From the NCBI GenBank assembly GCA_014281115.1, contig JACONQ010000005.1, forward strand, positions 868,001 through 932,000: 64,000 nucleotides of DNA, given 5' to 3'. Source of the DNA: Laburnicola sp. R22_1. Lineage: Eukaryota; Ascomycota; Dothideomycetes; Pleosporales; Didymosphaeriaceae. Numbering within the stretch: position 1 is the stretch's first letter; each line of letters begins with the position of its first letter. Position numbers and translations under genes: made by a program. The notes under the pieces are model-generated. The model saw nothing but the letters and a program-made list of their open reading frames with translations. It was not told the origin of the DNA and ran no database searches. Positions 1-9,275 of the stretch are shown here, one piece after another.

Positions 1-1018
1 AGGCGGGAGTGCCCTGGCGGGCGCGTTGAGGGTCGCGTTCACCTTCACTGTTAGAACTACTGCTGTTGCTGCTATTATTACCTCCGTTATTAGAGGTATT
101 AAGGTTGGTAGCCCGCTGCTTGCGGGGCTTTGTCTTCTTCTTACGCCAGTTCTTTTAACCTACTTGCGCAAGGAGCTCCTAGTTGAGGGCTTTAGTAGTG
201 TTGGCGCGCTGGGTGGCCTTATCGTGTTGTTGGCGCGCGGTGTCACGGTCCTTACGGAGGCGCGCGACCGTAGCTCTAGCCTTGTCTAACTAGGCATTCT
301 TGTCTTGTAACTTGTGGCTAAGTTTGTGGACAGCCTGGCTTTCTATCTTAAGCGATTGTTGTGACTCGTTGAGCGCAGCTTTGGACAGACTTAATTGTTC
401 TGCCGCTGTCGCTAGGTCTAATTGTGATGACAGGTCTTGCTGTAGGTACTTAACAATGGCGTTGAACTATTCCTGTGAATAAAGTGGGACCTTAGTGGCG
501 AGGTTCTTGATTGTAGCGACCTTGCAAATGAGGGTGTCCTTGCGAGGTACCCTGTTGCTGTGGGTGTTGTGGAATAGGACAAGTACCTCTTTAATAGTGT
601 CCTTACCTTCCTTGTCTATGACCACCCATATGACGTTATTTATGACCTTCTTGTAGTGCGCCTGTGAGATGTGGTGAGCAGTGGCGAAGTTGTACTTGTT
701 GCCTGCTATGGTCCATTCCTGCAACTCCTGCACGCGAGGGCGGGGTTGCTAGTTATCTTATTCCTCCGCTTCTTCTGACTTATGACCTTCCTCTATAGAG
801 GCTAGCTTCGACTTGTCGCTGCTGCGAGGCAGGCCGCCTGAAGCGAAGGATACCTTTGTTGGGTTTAGTAGTAAGCTTATTGGCGTACGCGAGGTGTAGC
901 GGCCACCAAGAGATCTACTGCTAAGGGATCTAAAAGGTCCGCGCATAGACTTCGCTAGTGCTGCGTGGGGAGCGTTGTTAAGGTCGCTATTGTCCTCCTT
1001 ATTATCACTATCAAACAA
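1..1018 (-). pseudogene. LTR retroelement gag-like remnant, cut by window edge
   Basis: Minus-strand coding remnant lying just inside the LTR at 1,481-1,641. Two open stretches (1,018-758 and 733-467) and their continuation toward base 1 read through a few in-frame stops. The first part is Ser/Arg/Lys rich. The last part (about 460-60) is a charged, Gln/Lys/Arg-rich heptad-like segment with patterns such as AALNESQQSLKIESQAVHKL and DKARATVARLRKDRDTARQQ. It ends in an Asn/Ser run followed by acidic and basic residues. A long coiled coil ahead of a capsid domain is typical of the N-terminal gag of fungal Ty3/Gypsy chromoviruses. No capsid or zinc knuckle is reached before the window ends, so the assignment rests on position and composition. 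Several stops are TAG or TAA where Gln or Trp would be expected. Confidence 0.5.
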
Positions 1019-1457
1019 GTGATCGCGCGTGGGTCAAGTGCCGTTATTCGCGACGGTCGATATGGACGCTTGCTGCTAACTAGGGTCCTGAGTTGCGGAG
1101 GCTTCCGCGGCCTTAGGCTTGCTAGCATCCTTGCGGCTAGAACCTTCCCCGCTAAGCTGTGCTATTGTTCCGGATCTGTATGTTAATTAAATAAGTAAGG
1201 TGGGTCTTACGCACTAATCTCCGCAGGCTCGCTGGCTTGTCTAGTCTCCTGCGCTAAGGGGACTCTAAAGGTTGATACGTAGATTGTGTTAGGGAGCTTA
1301 GGTGACTGATAATTGAAAAAGTTAATATTGACAGAATCTACGTATGGGTGCCAGCCAAAGGTGCTGGCTAAGCTCATAAGGCGCGCGAGGCGCGCTAGGA
1401 ACGCGCTAGTACCTAATAGGGACTAGCGCCGGGGAAACCTCGGTAGTCGGCGTAAGG

Positions 1458-1480
1458 TAACTCCGACCTGGTTCCATAAC
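1458..1480 (-). other. Putative primer-binding site of the left LTR retroelement
   Basis: Directly inside the LTR end, the minus strand reads GTTATGGAACCAGGTCGGAG. Its complement resembles the D-arm and anticodon-loop part of eukaryotic initiator tRNA-Met, including the CATAAC loop, with mismatches in the middle. Element D in this window uses the clean version of this kind of site. The match here is imperfect, so priming by a half-tRNA is inference. Confidence 0.35.
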
Positions 1481-1641
1481 ATATAGAACATTAATAATAA
1501 AATTATTATTATTTTATATATATTTTATTACTACTACTATGTGCTAGGTACTAGGTTATAGTGCCTTCTATTTTACTTCTCTTTATATATAGTGTAGACT
1601 TAACCTTAGTTAGAATCGCTACATAATAAAGATCTTTAATA
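1481..1641 (-). repeat. LTR, family F (copy 1, 5' LTR)
   Basis: About 160 bp that align with 61,213-61,376 in the same orientation, over runs such as the shared ACTACTATGTGCTAGGTACT and ACCTTAGTTAGAATC. Nearly all differences are C/T or G/A; for example, this copy has TTTATATATATTTTATTAC where the other has TTTTGTGTATATTTTGTTAC. The gag-like frames lie on its minus-strand downstream side with a possible primer site between, so this is the 5' LTR of a minus-strand element leaving the window on the left. Confidence 0.7.
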
Positions 1642-2066
1642 CTATAGTAAAAAAGAAAATCTAGCTATTTTTTTAGTTTTTCTTCTTACTATTATATATC
1701 TATATTTATTATTATTTCTAGCTTTACCTTAGTTTCTAGTTCTAAGTATTATATAGTGCCTTATTCCACTTTCTTCTATAATTTATTTAGAGCTAGATTA
1801 GTTTTATAGGCCTAGATTTATTAAACTATATCTTCTAGTTATCTCCTCTTCTATGTCTTAATTCTAAAAGTTATTTAGCGCTTAATTCTAGTTGTTCTAG
1901 TATTAGTCTAGTCTAGTCTAGTCTAATCTAGCACTAGTCTAGTCTAGTACTAGTCTAGGGCCTATGCTCTATGCATAGTATATACATTAAATTTATTAGT
2001 CTTTACTATCTATTTCTAATTATATAGGTTATTAAGAACTTACTTTATAGCTAATTAGGCTAGTAT
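1642..2066. other. AT-rich RIP-type DNA without a recognisable gene
   Basis: Dense TA, CTA and TAG content with very few CA or TG dinucleotides. No open frame of note and no motif recognised. It is the left flank of transposon C. Before C inserted, this stretch was joined to the AT-rich DNA that now starts at 11,868. Confidence 0.6.
1903..1957 (+). repeat. Pentanucleotide microsatellite (TAGTC)n, interrupted
   Basis: A run of TAGTC units (TAGTCTAGTCTAGTCTAGTC) followed by variant units with TAATC, TAGCAC and TAGTAC interruptions. It lies in the AT-rich block left of transposon C. Confidence 0.8.
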
Positions 2067-2068
2067 TA

Positions 2069-2129
2069 ACGTACTTTGCACTCGAGTCGGACACTTTATT
2101 GAGTCGGACACTTTGCCAAGACTCCACCA
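2069..2129 (+). repeat. Left TIR of element C
   Basis: A 61-bp inverted match to 11,807-11,867 with only three differences, all transitions. It contains an internal direct repeat of GAGTCGGACACTTT, a possible transposase binding site. The outer end abuts TA. Confidence 0.9.
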
Positions 2130-2229
2130 AGTTCTGTACTATTCACGATAGTATAGAGTCAACATAAACTATTTTCGATAGTCTAAATAGGCTAAACTAT
2201 TCAGAATCTACTTCTATAAGCTGTCTACA

Positions 2230-2496
2230 GGTTTTTTTATTGTGCCTAGGCTTGCCGCAGCGTCCACAGCGCTGTTAAGCGGATTCGCCTCCATTAGTGC
2301 GCACCCTCTTCTTTGCCTTCTTGCCATCACTACGCACCCCAAAGTCCTTTAGAGTAGCCAGTCGCTGGCCCTCTTCAACTGTAAGGACTCCTTCTTGCTG
2401 CAATCGCTCTCTTTTATATAATTTACGTTGTGTAGCGGCCTTATTAGCAGCTTAAAGTTCGGCGTTGCGTTTGGTCATTATTACCAAAGAATGCCC
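2230..2496 (-). pseudogene. C-terminal part of element C transposase (zinc knuckle)
   Basis: Read on the minus strand, this continues the transposase frame interrupted by B at 2,497. It includes a basic segment (KLYKRERLQQEGVLTVEEG) and ends with a CCHC knuckle, CGRCGKPRHNKKTC (C-x2-C-x4-H-x4-C), as in the C-terminus of many fungal Fot1/pogo transposases. In-frame TAA and TAG replace likely Gln or Arg codons. The matching upstream half resumes at 6,737 beyond the insertion. Confidence 0.75.
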
Positions 2497-2515
2497 TACC
2501 GTGTCCGTGCGCGTA

Positions 2516-2561
2516 ACATGTTGGTTCAGCACTTGGCGCGGTTCGGCAAATGGCGCACCCC
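2516..2561 (+). repeat. Left TIR of element A
   Basis: It forms a 46-bp inverted match with 4,605-4,650, from ACATGTTGG to GCGCACCCC, apparently without mismatch. The outer edge abuts TA at 2,514-2,515. Confidence 0.9.
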
Positions 2562-2605
2562 CGCATTTTCCACCCAATCCTTCACCCACCCATAACTCAG
2601 CCAAT

Positions 2606-4412
2606 ATGGATCCAATTGACAAGGCAATTGAAGAAATCGAATCGCGCGGACCAGGAGAAGAATTCTCGTATCGAAAAATAGCGAAAAAATATGGTGTACC
2701 AGACACTACGCTGAGGAGGATACACCATGGCAAAAACGTGCCGATGAAAGAGCAACAACTCCAACGGCGAAAACTTACCCCTCAACAAGAACTGGAGCTT
2801 GTAAGCTATATAGAAAAGCTTACAGGCCGTCGTCTACCACCTACAAGGGAGATGCTGCAGAATTTTGCTTCATCAATTGCAAAAACCAACAGCGAACAAC
2901 CAGTAGGAAAAAGCTGGGTTACCCGATTCATCAACCGTTACAACGTCGAAATCACCCCCATTGGGTTACTGGAATGGATCGCGCGCGCCACCAAGCTGAT
3001 TCAGGGGCTAAATACGAGCAATTCTTTCAACTTCTGCTAGAGAAAATGGAGGAGTACAATATAGAGCCTCGTCACACGTACAATATGGATGAGAAGGGCT
3101 TCCTTACAGGAGTGATTGGAAGAAGCAAAAGGATCTTCAGCAAAGCTATGTGGGACCGCGGGGAAGTGAAATCAGCCCTCCAAGATGGCAACAGAGAGTG
3201 GATGACCATCCTAGCTTGCGTCTGCGCTGATGGAACTGCGTTGCCACCAGGGCTACTATTTGCAGCTGCCAATAACGCTCTCCAATCGGCCTGGGTAGAG
3301 GATATTAAGGCTGGGAAGCATGAGGTATTCGTCACTACATCTCCTAATGGATGGACCAACAACGATATAGGCCTTGCGTGGCTCGAGCAGGTCTTCGATC
3401 GGTACACAAAAGCGAAAGCTCGTCGATCCTACCGACTACTGATCGTGGATGGCCATGGGTCCCACGTAACGAGAGAGTTTATCGACTACTGTGACCACAA
3501 TCGGATTCTCCTTATGATATTCCCCCTCACAGTACCCACACGCTGCAGCCCCTTGATGTAGTACTCTTTAAGCCTCTCTCATCAGCCTACTCAAAAGCCC
3601 TCACTACCTATCTCCACGAGGCCCAGGGGCTACTCTCAGTAAAGAAAGGAGACTTCTTCCCTCTCTTCTGGGAAGCCTGGACCATCTCCTTTAAGAAGAA
3701 AACGATTCTAAAGTCCTTTGAGGCCACTGGTATATGGCCCCGTAACGCTGAGGTTATCCTTCAGAAATACAGGCCATCAACTCCAGTGGAGCAGGATTCG
3801 AGAGAGAGCAGTACCTCTGTACTCAGCGGCAAGGATTGGCTCAAAATCGAGACCCTCGTGCGTAATACTGTGAGGGAGGAGGGCAGTAGGGAGGTGCAGA
3901 AGCTGAAGCGTTCTCTCCACCACATCTCTGTTCAAAATGACATCCTCCACGCTGAGGTACAAGGCCTGACAAAGGCCCTACAAGTCAAGAAGAAGCAGCA
4001 GAAGAAGAGCAAGCCTCTAGACCTGCAACAACGCAGGGAGTACCACGGTGGTGCAGTTTTCTGGTCCCCGAGGAAGCTGAGGGAGGCTAGAGTACGCGAG
4101 AGCGTTGTAGATAAGGAGAAAGAGAAAGTAGAACTCGAAAAAGCGCGTAAGAAGGCAGAAATAACCTCAGCTAAGCTACGTAACCTGCAGGAGAAGAAAG
4201 AGAGAGAAAGGTTGAGGGTTAAGAAAAGGGAGGAAAAGGAGAGGGTCGCGGCGGAGAAACAGGCTGAGCAACAACGGAGGATTCAGGAGAAAGAAAACTC
4301 CGAAAAGGCTATACAAACTTCCAAAAAGGGAAAGAGGAAGGCCTCAAAGCCTGCCGCAGCGCCAAAACAGAAAAAAAGCAACGTGTGGTGGTTGCTGAGG
4401 GTAGGGGGATAG
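2606..4412 (+). pseudogene. Element A transposase (HTH-CENPB-DDE, frameshifted)
   Basis: Pogo-family transposase in three frames. The start at 2,606 (MDPIDKAIEEIE) gives a psq-type HTH, then a CENP-B/Tc5-type HTH ending in SWVTRFINRYNVEI. A one-base shift near 2,960 leads to the DDE_1 catalytic domain with YNMDEKGF and VDGHGSHV. A second shift at about 3,512, in a run of five C, is needed to reach the third catalytic motif, HTLQPLDVV. The C-terminal third is a Lys/Glu-rich coiled coil (about 3,940-4,340), with another frame break after an A-run near 4,372; the family's end motif TRRGRNIKLP appears downstream in another frame. All three catalytic Asp codons are intact. As read, no single full-length protein is encoded. 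Sequence error in the homopolymers is possible. Confidence 0.85.
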
Positions 4413-4604
4413 GGGTGATGAAATGGGGCGTGATCCAGCACCCACAACAACAACGCGCCGTGGCCGCAACATCAAACTTCCAGCGAAATTCCAGTAGTAC
4501 ATCTTTTTCGCAGCAATTTATATAGTAATTGAATGAATTATTAGAATATTCTAGCTATTGTGGATGGCTCAGTAACGAGGTGTTGTAAACTGCGTGATTT
4601 GGTT

Positions 4605-4650
4605 GGGGTGCGCCATTTGCCGAACCGCGCCAAGTGCTGAACCAACATGT
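4605..4650 (-). repeat. Right TIR of element A
   Basis: Reverse complement of 2,516-2,561. Its outer edge meets TA at 4,651-4,652, after which the interrupted left TIR of B resumes. Confidence 0.9.
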
Positions 4651-4652
4651 TA

Positions 4653-4685
4653 ATGCCCGGATTCGCGTAATGCCCGCGCAACACC
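4653..4685 (+). repeat. Left TIR of element B, inner part
   Basis: It reads ATGCCCGGATTCGCGTAATG and onward, continuing the B TIR that begins at 2,499-2,515 and is broken by A. Together the two parts match the right TIR at 6,685-6,734. Confidence 0.85.
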
Positions 4686-4723
4686 AAAACACCCTAACTT
4701 CAGCACGCGATAACTCCACCATT

Positions 4724-6582
4724 ATGGATCCATATCAGGCTGCGATTGATGAGATAGAATCGCGAGAACCAGGAGAAGATTTTTCATATACAGAAGTTGC
4801 TGCTAGGCATAGGCTTAAACGATCTACGTTGGGTCAAAGGCATCAAGGGGTAACGCGCCCCAGGCAGGTCAAGAATATCAACCAGCTGAAACTCAACCTA
4901 CAGCAAGAGCAGGAGCTCGTACAATATATCAAAGGACTCACAGAGAGACATATACCTCCCACTCAAGAGATGATACAGAACTTCGCCTCTACCATAGCAA
5001 AGGAGCCAGTCAGCGAGAGCTGGGTTACCCGCTTTATTAACCAACACAGCATTCAGCTTATCTCGCAATAGACAGTCAGCATAGACAGCAATCGCCACAA
5101 AGCTAATTCAGAGGATAAATATCGCCTCTATTTCAACCTCCTACACAGCAAGATCGATCAGAATCAGATAGATCCTTGTCATATCTACAATATGGACGAA
5201 AAAGGCTTCCTAATCGGTATCGTGGGTAGATCAAAACGAATATTCAGCAGACGAATGTAGGAGAAGAAGGAGGTTAGGGCATCGCTCCAGGATGGCAATC
5301 GCGCATAGATTACGCTCCTAGCATGTATCTGCGCTAATAGATCAGCTCTGCCGCCAAGCCTCATCTATGAGGCTGCAAACAAGGGCATCTAATCAAGCTA
5401 GGTAGAGGATATTAAGGCAGGAGAACAAGAAGTCTTTATCACCTCATCACCCTCTAGCTGGACGAACAACAATATTGGGCTTGCCTGGCTTGAACAGGTA
5501 TTTGATCGCTGCACAAAAGAGAAGACTCGCCAATCATATTAACTCTTGATCGTAGATGGCCATAGATCCCACATCACTATGGACTTTATCGACTACTGTG
5601 ATCAGCATAGGATCCTCCTTGCTATCCTGCCTCCTCATTCAACTCATACGCTTCAGCCTCTCAACGTTGCGATGTTTAAGCCTCTATCAACAGCCTACTC
5701 AGCAGAGCTATCAAGATATCTCCATAGAAGCCAGGGCCTGGTTTCTATCACCAAAGGCGACTTCTTCCCCTATTCTGGAACGCGTGGAAGGTCTCCTTCA
5801 AGGAATCAACTATCCTCAGCTCTTTTAGAGCCACAGGCATATCGCCACCTGATCCTAATCCTATCCTTAATAGGTTTACCCAGGATCAAGAATCAGGCAA
5901 TAGCTCCTCATCAGGGTTTAGTGATCATGACTGGAGAAAGATGGATAGGCTTGTACGCTCTGCAGTGAGTGATCAAAGTAGCAAGGATACACAAAAGCTT
6001 CGTCAATCACTCCACCACCTATCTGTTGAAAATGAGCTGCTTAAGCATAACAACAATGGGCTTAGGCAGGCGCTATCTATCAAGAAGAAGCGTGGGAAGA
6101 AGAGCAAAGCTCTAGACCTTCAACAGCGCCAGGATTATCATAGTAGGGCTATCTTATGGTCACCAAGGAAAGTAAGGGAGGCACGTGTTCGTCAATCAAT
6201 CAAGGAGCAGGAGGATAAGCAGCAGCAGCTTCAAAAAGCAGCGACAGCAGAGCTGAAGAAGGCAGCTAAGCTATATAAGGAGAAAATCCAGCAGGAGAAG
6301 CGTGTTGCGCGAGAAGTAGCTAGGGAGGCAAAGGAGAAAGAGAGGGCTGAAAAGGCAGCTCAGCGCGCTGCCCAGAAGTCTGCCCGCGACGCTGAAAAAG
6401 CTCTACAACTATCCCAAAAGGGTAAGAGAAAGGCCTCTCAGCCAGCTCTACAAAGCAGAAAGCGTCAGAAACGTGTTATTGATGCTCAAGATAATAGGGA
6501 GGCCTCAGAGGGCGCATCTACTTCCCCAACCAGATCTACACGTCGCGGCCGCAACGTCAAGCTTCCTAATAGATATAGATAG
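4724..6582 (+). pseudogene. Element B transposase, RIP-damaged
   Basis: Same architecture as the A transposase but a different subfamily: MDPYQAAIDEIESREPGEDF at the start, HTH region to SWVTRFINQH, catalytic YNMDEKGF near 5,190, VDGHRSHI near 5,553 and HTLQPLNVA near 5,650, then a Lys/Gln/Glu-rich coiled coil (5,941 onward) ending TRRGRNVKLPNRYR. Several TGG positions conserved in A are TAG here (for example in the stretches matching SAWVEDI and MWDRGEV), and the third catalytic Asp is Asn. The frame also shifts near 5,780. It is certainly non-functional. The intact frame at 5,941-6,582 is only the C-terminal third. Confidence 0.85.
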
Positions 6583-6684
6583 TGCAAATTGATCGCAAGC
6601 ATCGATATAGTGCTACTCTGGAAAATCTCGTGATAATATTGATTGTGGGTGGTTCTATTGCCTGGTCGCTGATAGAGCGCTTCT

Positions 6685-6734
6685 GGTGTTGCGCGGGCAT
6701 TACGCGAATCCGGGCATTACGCGCACGGACACGG
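6685..6734 (-). repeat. Right TIR of element B
   Basis: A 50-bp reverse complement of the rejoined left TIR (2,499-2,515 plus 4,653-4,685), ending CGCGCACGGACACGG and followed by TA at 6,735-6,736. Confidence 0.9.
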
Positions 6735-6736
6735 TA

Positions 6737-8066
6737 TTATCTCAGCGCCTTTAACGAGCTTTTCTATCGCCTCAACCATATAAGTTAGGGAACTATCCAC
6801 ATGCCTTTAAATCCTCTGCTTAACCAGCGTCGATTGCGACCTAAGTTCTGTACTATTTCGCGGAGTTTGCGACTCCTATGTACTATCGCGAATAGTACAA
6901 AGTGAAGGCGTACGCAGGCGGACGTCAAGCTGCGATATCACAGCTTCTAGGTTGTGGGGCACTAGGCCAGCACCTTGAAAGCCTCCTTTGATATTACTTT
7001 CAGTAAACGAAGCCTTAAAAGCAGCAATAAAGCAAGGCAGGAACTCGATTTTAGTGATGTGCGTGATGTGGTTGCGCATCAAATCCTTAGCTTGGCGCCC
7101 ATACGCCTTTTTTAAAGGCGCGAAACAGCCCACATTAAGTGGCTGCAAGAGGTGCGACAAATGCGAGGGTATATAGAGAGTAACAATATTGCTCTTCTTG
7201 CAATACTGTTCAAATTCGAACAAGTTGTAACTCTTATAGCTGTTAAGAATAAGCAAACGTGTTGTGCTAATAACACGCCTCTTTGTATGCTTATCAAAGT
7301 GCTTTAGCCACTGTAGACTAAGCTTATTTGTTGTCTAGCCATTCTTAGAGACTGCAATAACCTAATTATAAGGTAGATCCTTCTCCTTATACTAGGCGGA
7401 GAGGTGGTGCTTGCCCCTAAACATAATAAAGGGTGGGATCCACCACTCTGTCGCATTGATGCCTTGGATAACTGTTGTCCACTCCCTATTGCCCTGCTGC
7501 ACCTGCTTTAGCTGTCCTTAACGCTTAGAGCCTATAACTACTACTCTAGTTAATATTATGCCTATTATAAAGCCTGCTTTATTAAAATTGTAGGTGTCCT
7601 TGTCTAGGATACTATATTTGGCCTTTATGTTCTCCACAAGCCGGAACCAGTCTTGTATCACCTTAGGATCCTCCTAGAGAGCTCTCTTATAGTCGTACTT
7701 TCGATTGAACTTAACTTTAAGCTCTAGCTGGCGCTTAACAAAGTCATAAGGCCACCTCTAGCCAACTAGCTTATAGTAGCATGCAGCCAGTAAAGAATCA
7801 GCCATATCTTTTATAGCATCGAGCCAAGGCGGAAATCCTCGCGCGTCTAGGTTAAGTATATGCTCCACAATCGCCTGCTCCTCTCTTATAGTAAGTCTCA
7901 TTTTGTTGGGTGCGCAGTTACATCTAAACGTCTTTCTAGCGCGTTAGTCGCTAAGTGTACTTTAAGAGACGTTATAGATAGCTACAGCACGTCGCTAAGA
8001 AAGTGTCGCGTCTTATTTAATAGCCTAGATCGCAAGCTATATACGCGCTTCTTTTAACGCTAGTAG
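6737..8066 (-). pseudogene. Element C transposase, main part (all catalytic Asp lost)
   Basis: Minus-strand pogo/Fot1-like transposase. Near 8,060-7,900 an HTH region is seen (RRAVAIYNVS, then MRLTIREEQAIVEHILNLDA with GFPP). The catalytic motifs follow: YNFNKAGF near 7,590 (family YNFDExGF), LLILNSYKSYN near 7,245 (family LILDGHxSH) and LQPLNVGCF near 7,130 (family LQPLDVGCF). Every catalytic Asp is Asn, each explained by a G-to-A change. The frame is broken by TAA and TAG codons where Gln or Trp are expected. The C-terminal segment is separated from this part by element B. Copia D inserted at the N-terminal edge. Confidence 0.85.
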
Positions 8067-8069
8067 TTG

Positions 8070-8238
8070 TGTAAGCAGTTGGGTAGTATGTGTAGAAAGT
8101 GTATATCGTAGAAGTATCTGTGTTCAGATGTGTATATGCCTGTGTATCGTACATGGAGTGATTAGAGGCTCGTATATAGTAGGCGAGCTGACTTATGAGA
8201 CTAATGTCGTTATGTGACATAGCTCTAGGCTGCTTACA
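8070..8238 (-). repeat. 3' LTR of Copia D
   Basis: 169 bp, TGTAAGCAG to CTGCTTACA. Compared with 11,586-11,754 there are about seven differences, all transitions. Confidence 0.93.
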
Positions 8239-8250
8239 CACCCCCTTTAG
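8239..8250 (-). other. Polypurine tract of Copia D
   Basis: The minus strand reads TAAAGGGGGTG directly before the 3' LTR. This is the expected place and composition for a plus-strand primer. Confidence 0.7.
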
Positions 8251-8659
8251 GTTCGAACGCATGTTTAAAGCTGATATTAGCTATAGGTCCCCCTCTGCCT
8301 TTGTGTGGCAGCTGCATTTAGGTTAAGAACTAGTCTCTGTATTAGTGCAGTCCCAGGTAGGTAGCCGTCCGCCGTCGCAGTGTTAGTGGACCTCGCTCTA
8401 TACTACAGGCGTCCCTAATAGTAGGACGTCTCCTAGAGCCAGTATCAAGATCCTTATTGCTTCGCGTTCTGTGCTAAGGTTGATGAGCCTTGTAGGTAGA
8501 GCTTAATACATAATGCGAGCATGTTTGCTCTATGTATAAAGGTAAAATACAGCGTAAAGCTAAGTATATAATAGAGCTGAGTAAAGTGTAGGGGTACAGC
8601 GTAGAGCTGTGTACAGGATAAAGCTTAGTAAATATATAGCCTCGTTAAACCTGTAAAAA

Positions 8660-9275
8660 CCACATGGGAGAAACCAGGAAGAGTACTATACTGTAGGGAA
8701 GCTCATTTAGAAGGAAATGGTTAAAAATAAAGAAGAGAAACCCAGTTTTCGTGCTTCTGCCTAGGTAGCAGCTTGGTGAGGCCGTTAGCTGGTTGACAGC
8801 TTGTCTGGATGTATGAGAGGTTGATGTTGTTGGATTGAGCTTCTTAGCGTAGCCAGTGATGATGGATATCGACGTGCTGTACAGTAGTCTTAAGACGAGG
8901 CGTAGTAGAGGTGAGAAGCTGGATAGTCTGCTAATTGTTACAGTATAGAAGGCGTTTATAATCTGGATCAAAGCTAATTTGTTTAAAGACTCTCCACTAC
9001 CAGATTAGTTTAGTGCCTATAGACAATGCGGCAACCAGCTCTGCTTCTGTAGTGGACTTGGTGATACAGCGTTGGAGTGTTGCTTTCTAGTCTATAGGTC
9101 CGCCAAATAGGAAGAAGATGTAGCCTTGTGAGCTCTTGCGTGTGATCTTATCATCGGCGTACGACGCATCTGTTGCTCCAAAGAACTTAGGCTGAGTCTG
9201 GTTGGCTATATAGACTGATTCGTTTGAGATAGAGGCTGTGTAGTAGAGAGCTCGATCTTTGGTGCCTAGTAGGTA
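8660..9275 (-). pseudogene. Copia D RNase H domain
   Basis: The minus strand encodes YLLGTKDRALYY, then FFGATDASYADDK, the segment around RKSSQGYIFFLFGGPID, STTEAELVAALS, HVDIHHHWLR, and an end with ANGLTKLLPRQKH. These are the standard landmarks of the C-terminal Copia RNase H, and the catalytic D of DAS and E of EAEL are visible. A few TAG codons replace Trp or Gln. Confidence 0.9.

Larger units (their letters stand above)
2516..4650 (+). mobile_element. Element A: youngest pogo-like DNA transposon
   Basis: It is 2,135 bp with 46-bp TIRs starting ACATGTTGGTTCAGCACTTG (left 2,516-2,561, right 4,605-4,650), flanked by TA at 2,514-2,515 and 4,651-4,652. It lies within the left TIR of B, so it is younger than B. 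The transposase is on the plus strand and has few stop-type mutations, only small indels, which fits recent insertion. Confidence 0.9.
2499..6734 (+). mobile_element. Element B: pogo-like DNA transposon (contains element A)
   Basis: The TIR starts CCGTGTCCGTGCGCG and is flanked by TA at 2,497-2,498 and 6,735-6,736. The right TIR (6,685-6,734) is uninterrupted. The left TIR is split by element A after 2,515 and resumes at 4,653. Without A and its duplicated TA, B is about 2.1 kb. Its plus-strand transposase (4,724-6,582) has many stops. B sits inside the transposase frame of C, so it is younger than C. Confidence 0.85.

Noticed and set aside
7112..7297. Short open frames on both strands around 6,988-7,297
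   Set aside because: They are alternative-frame readings of the element C transposase catalytic region.
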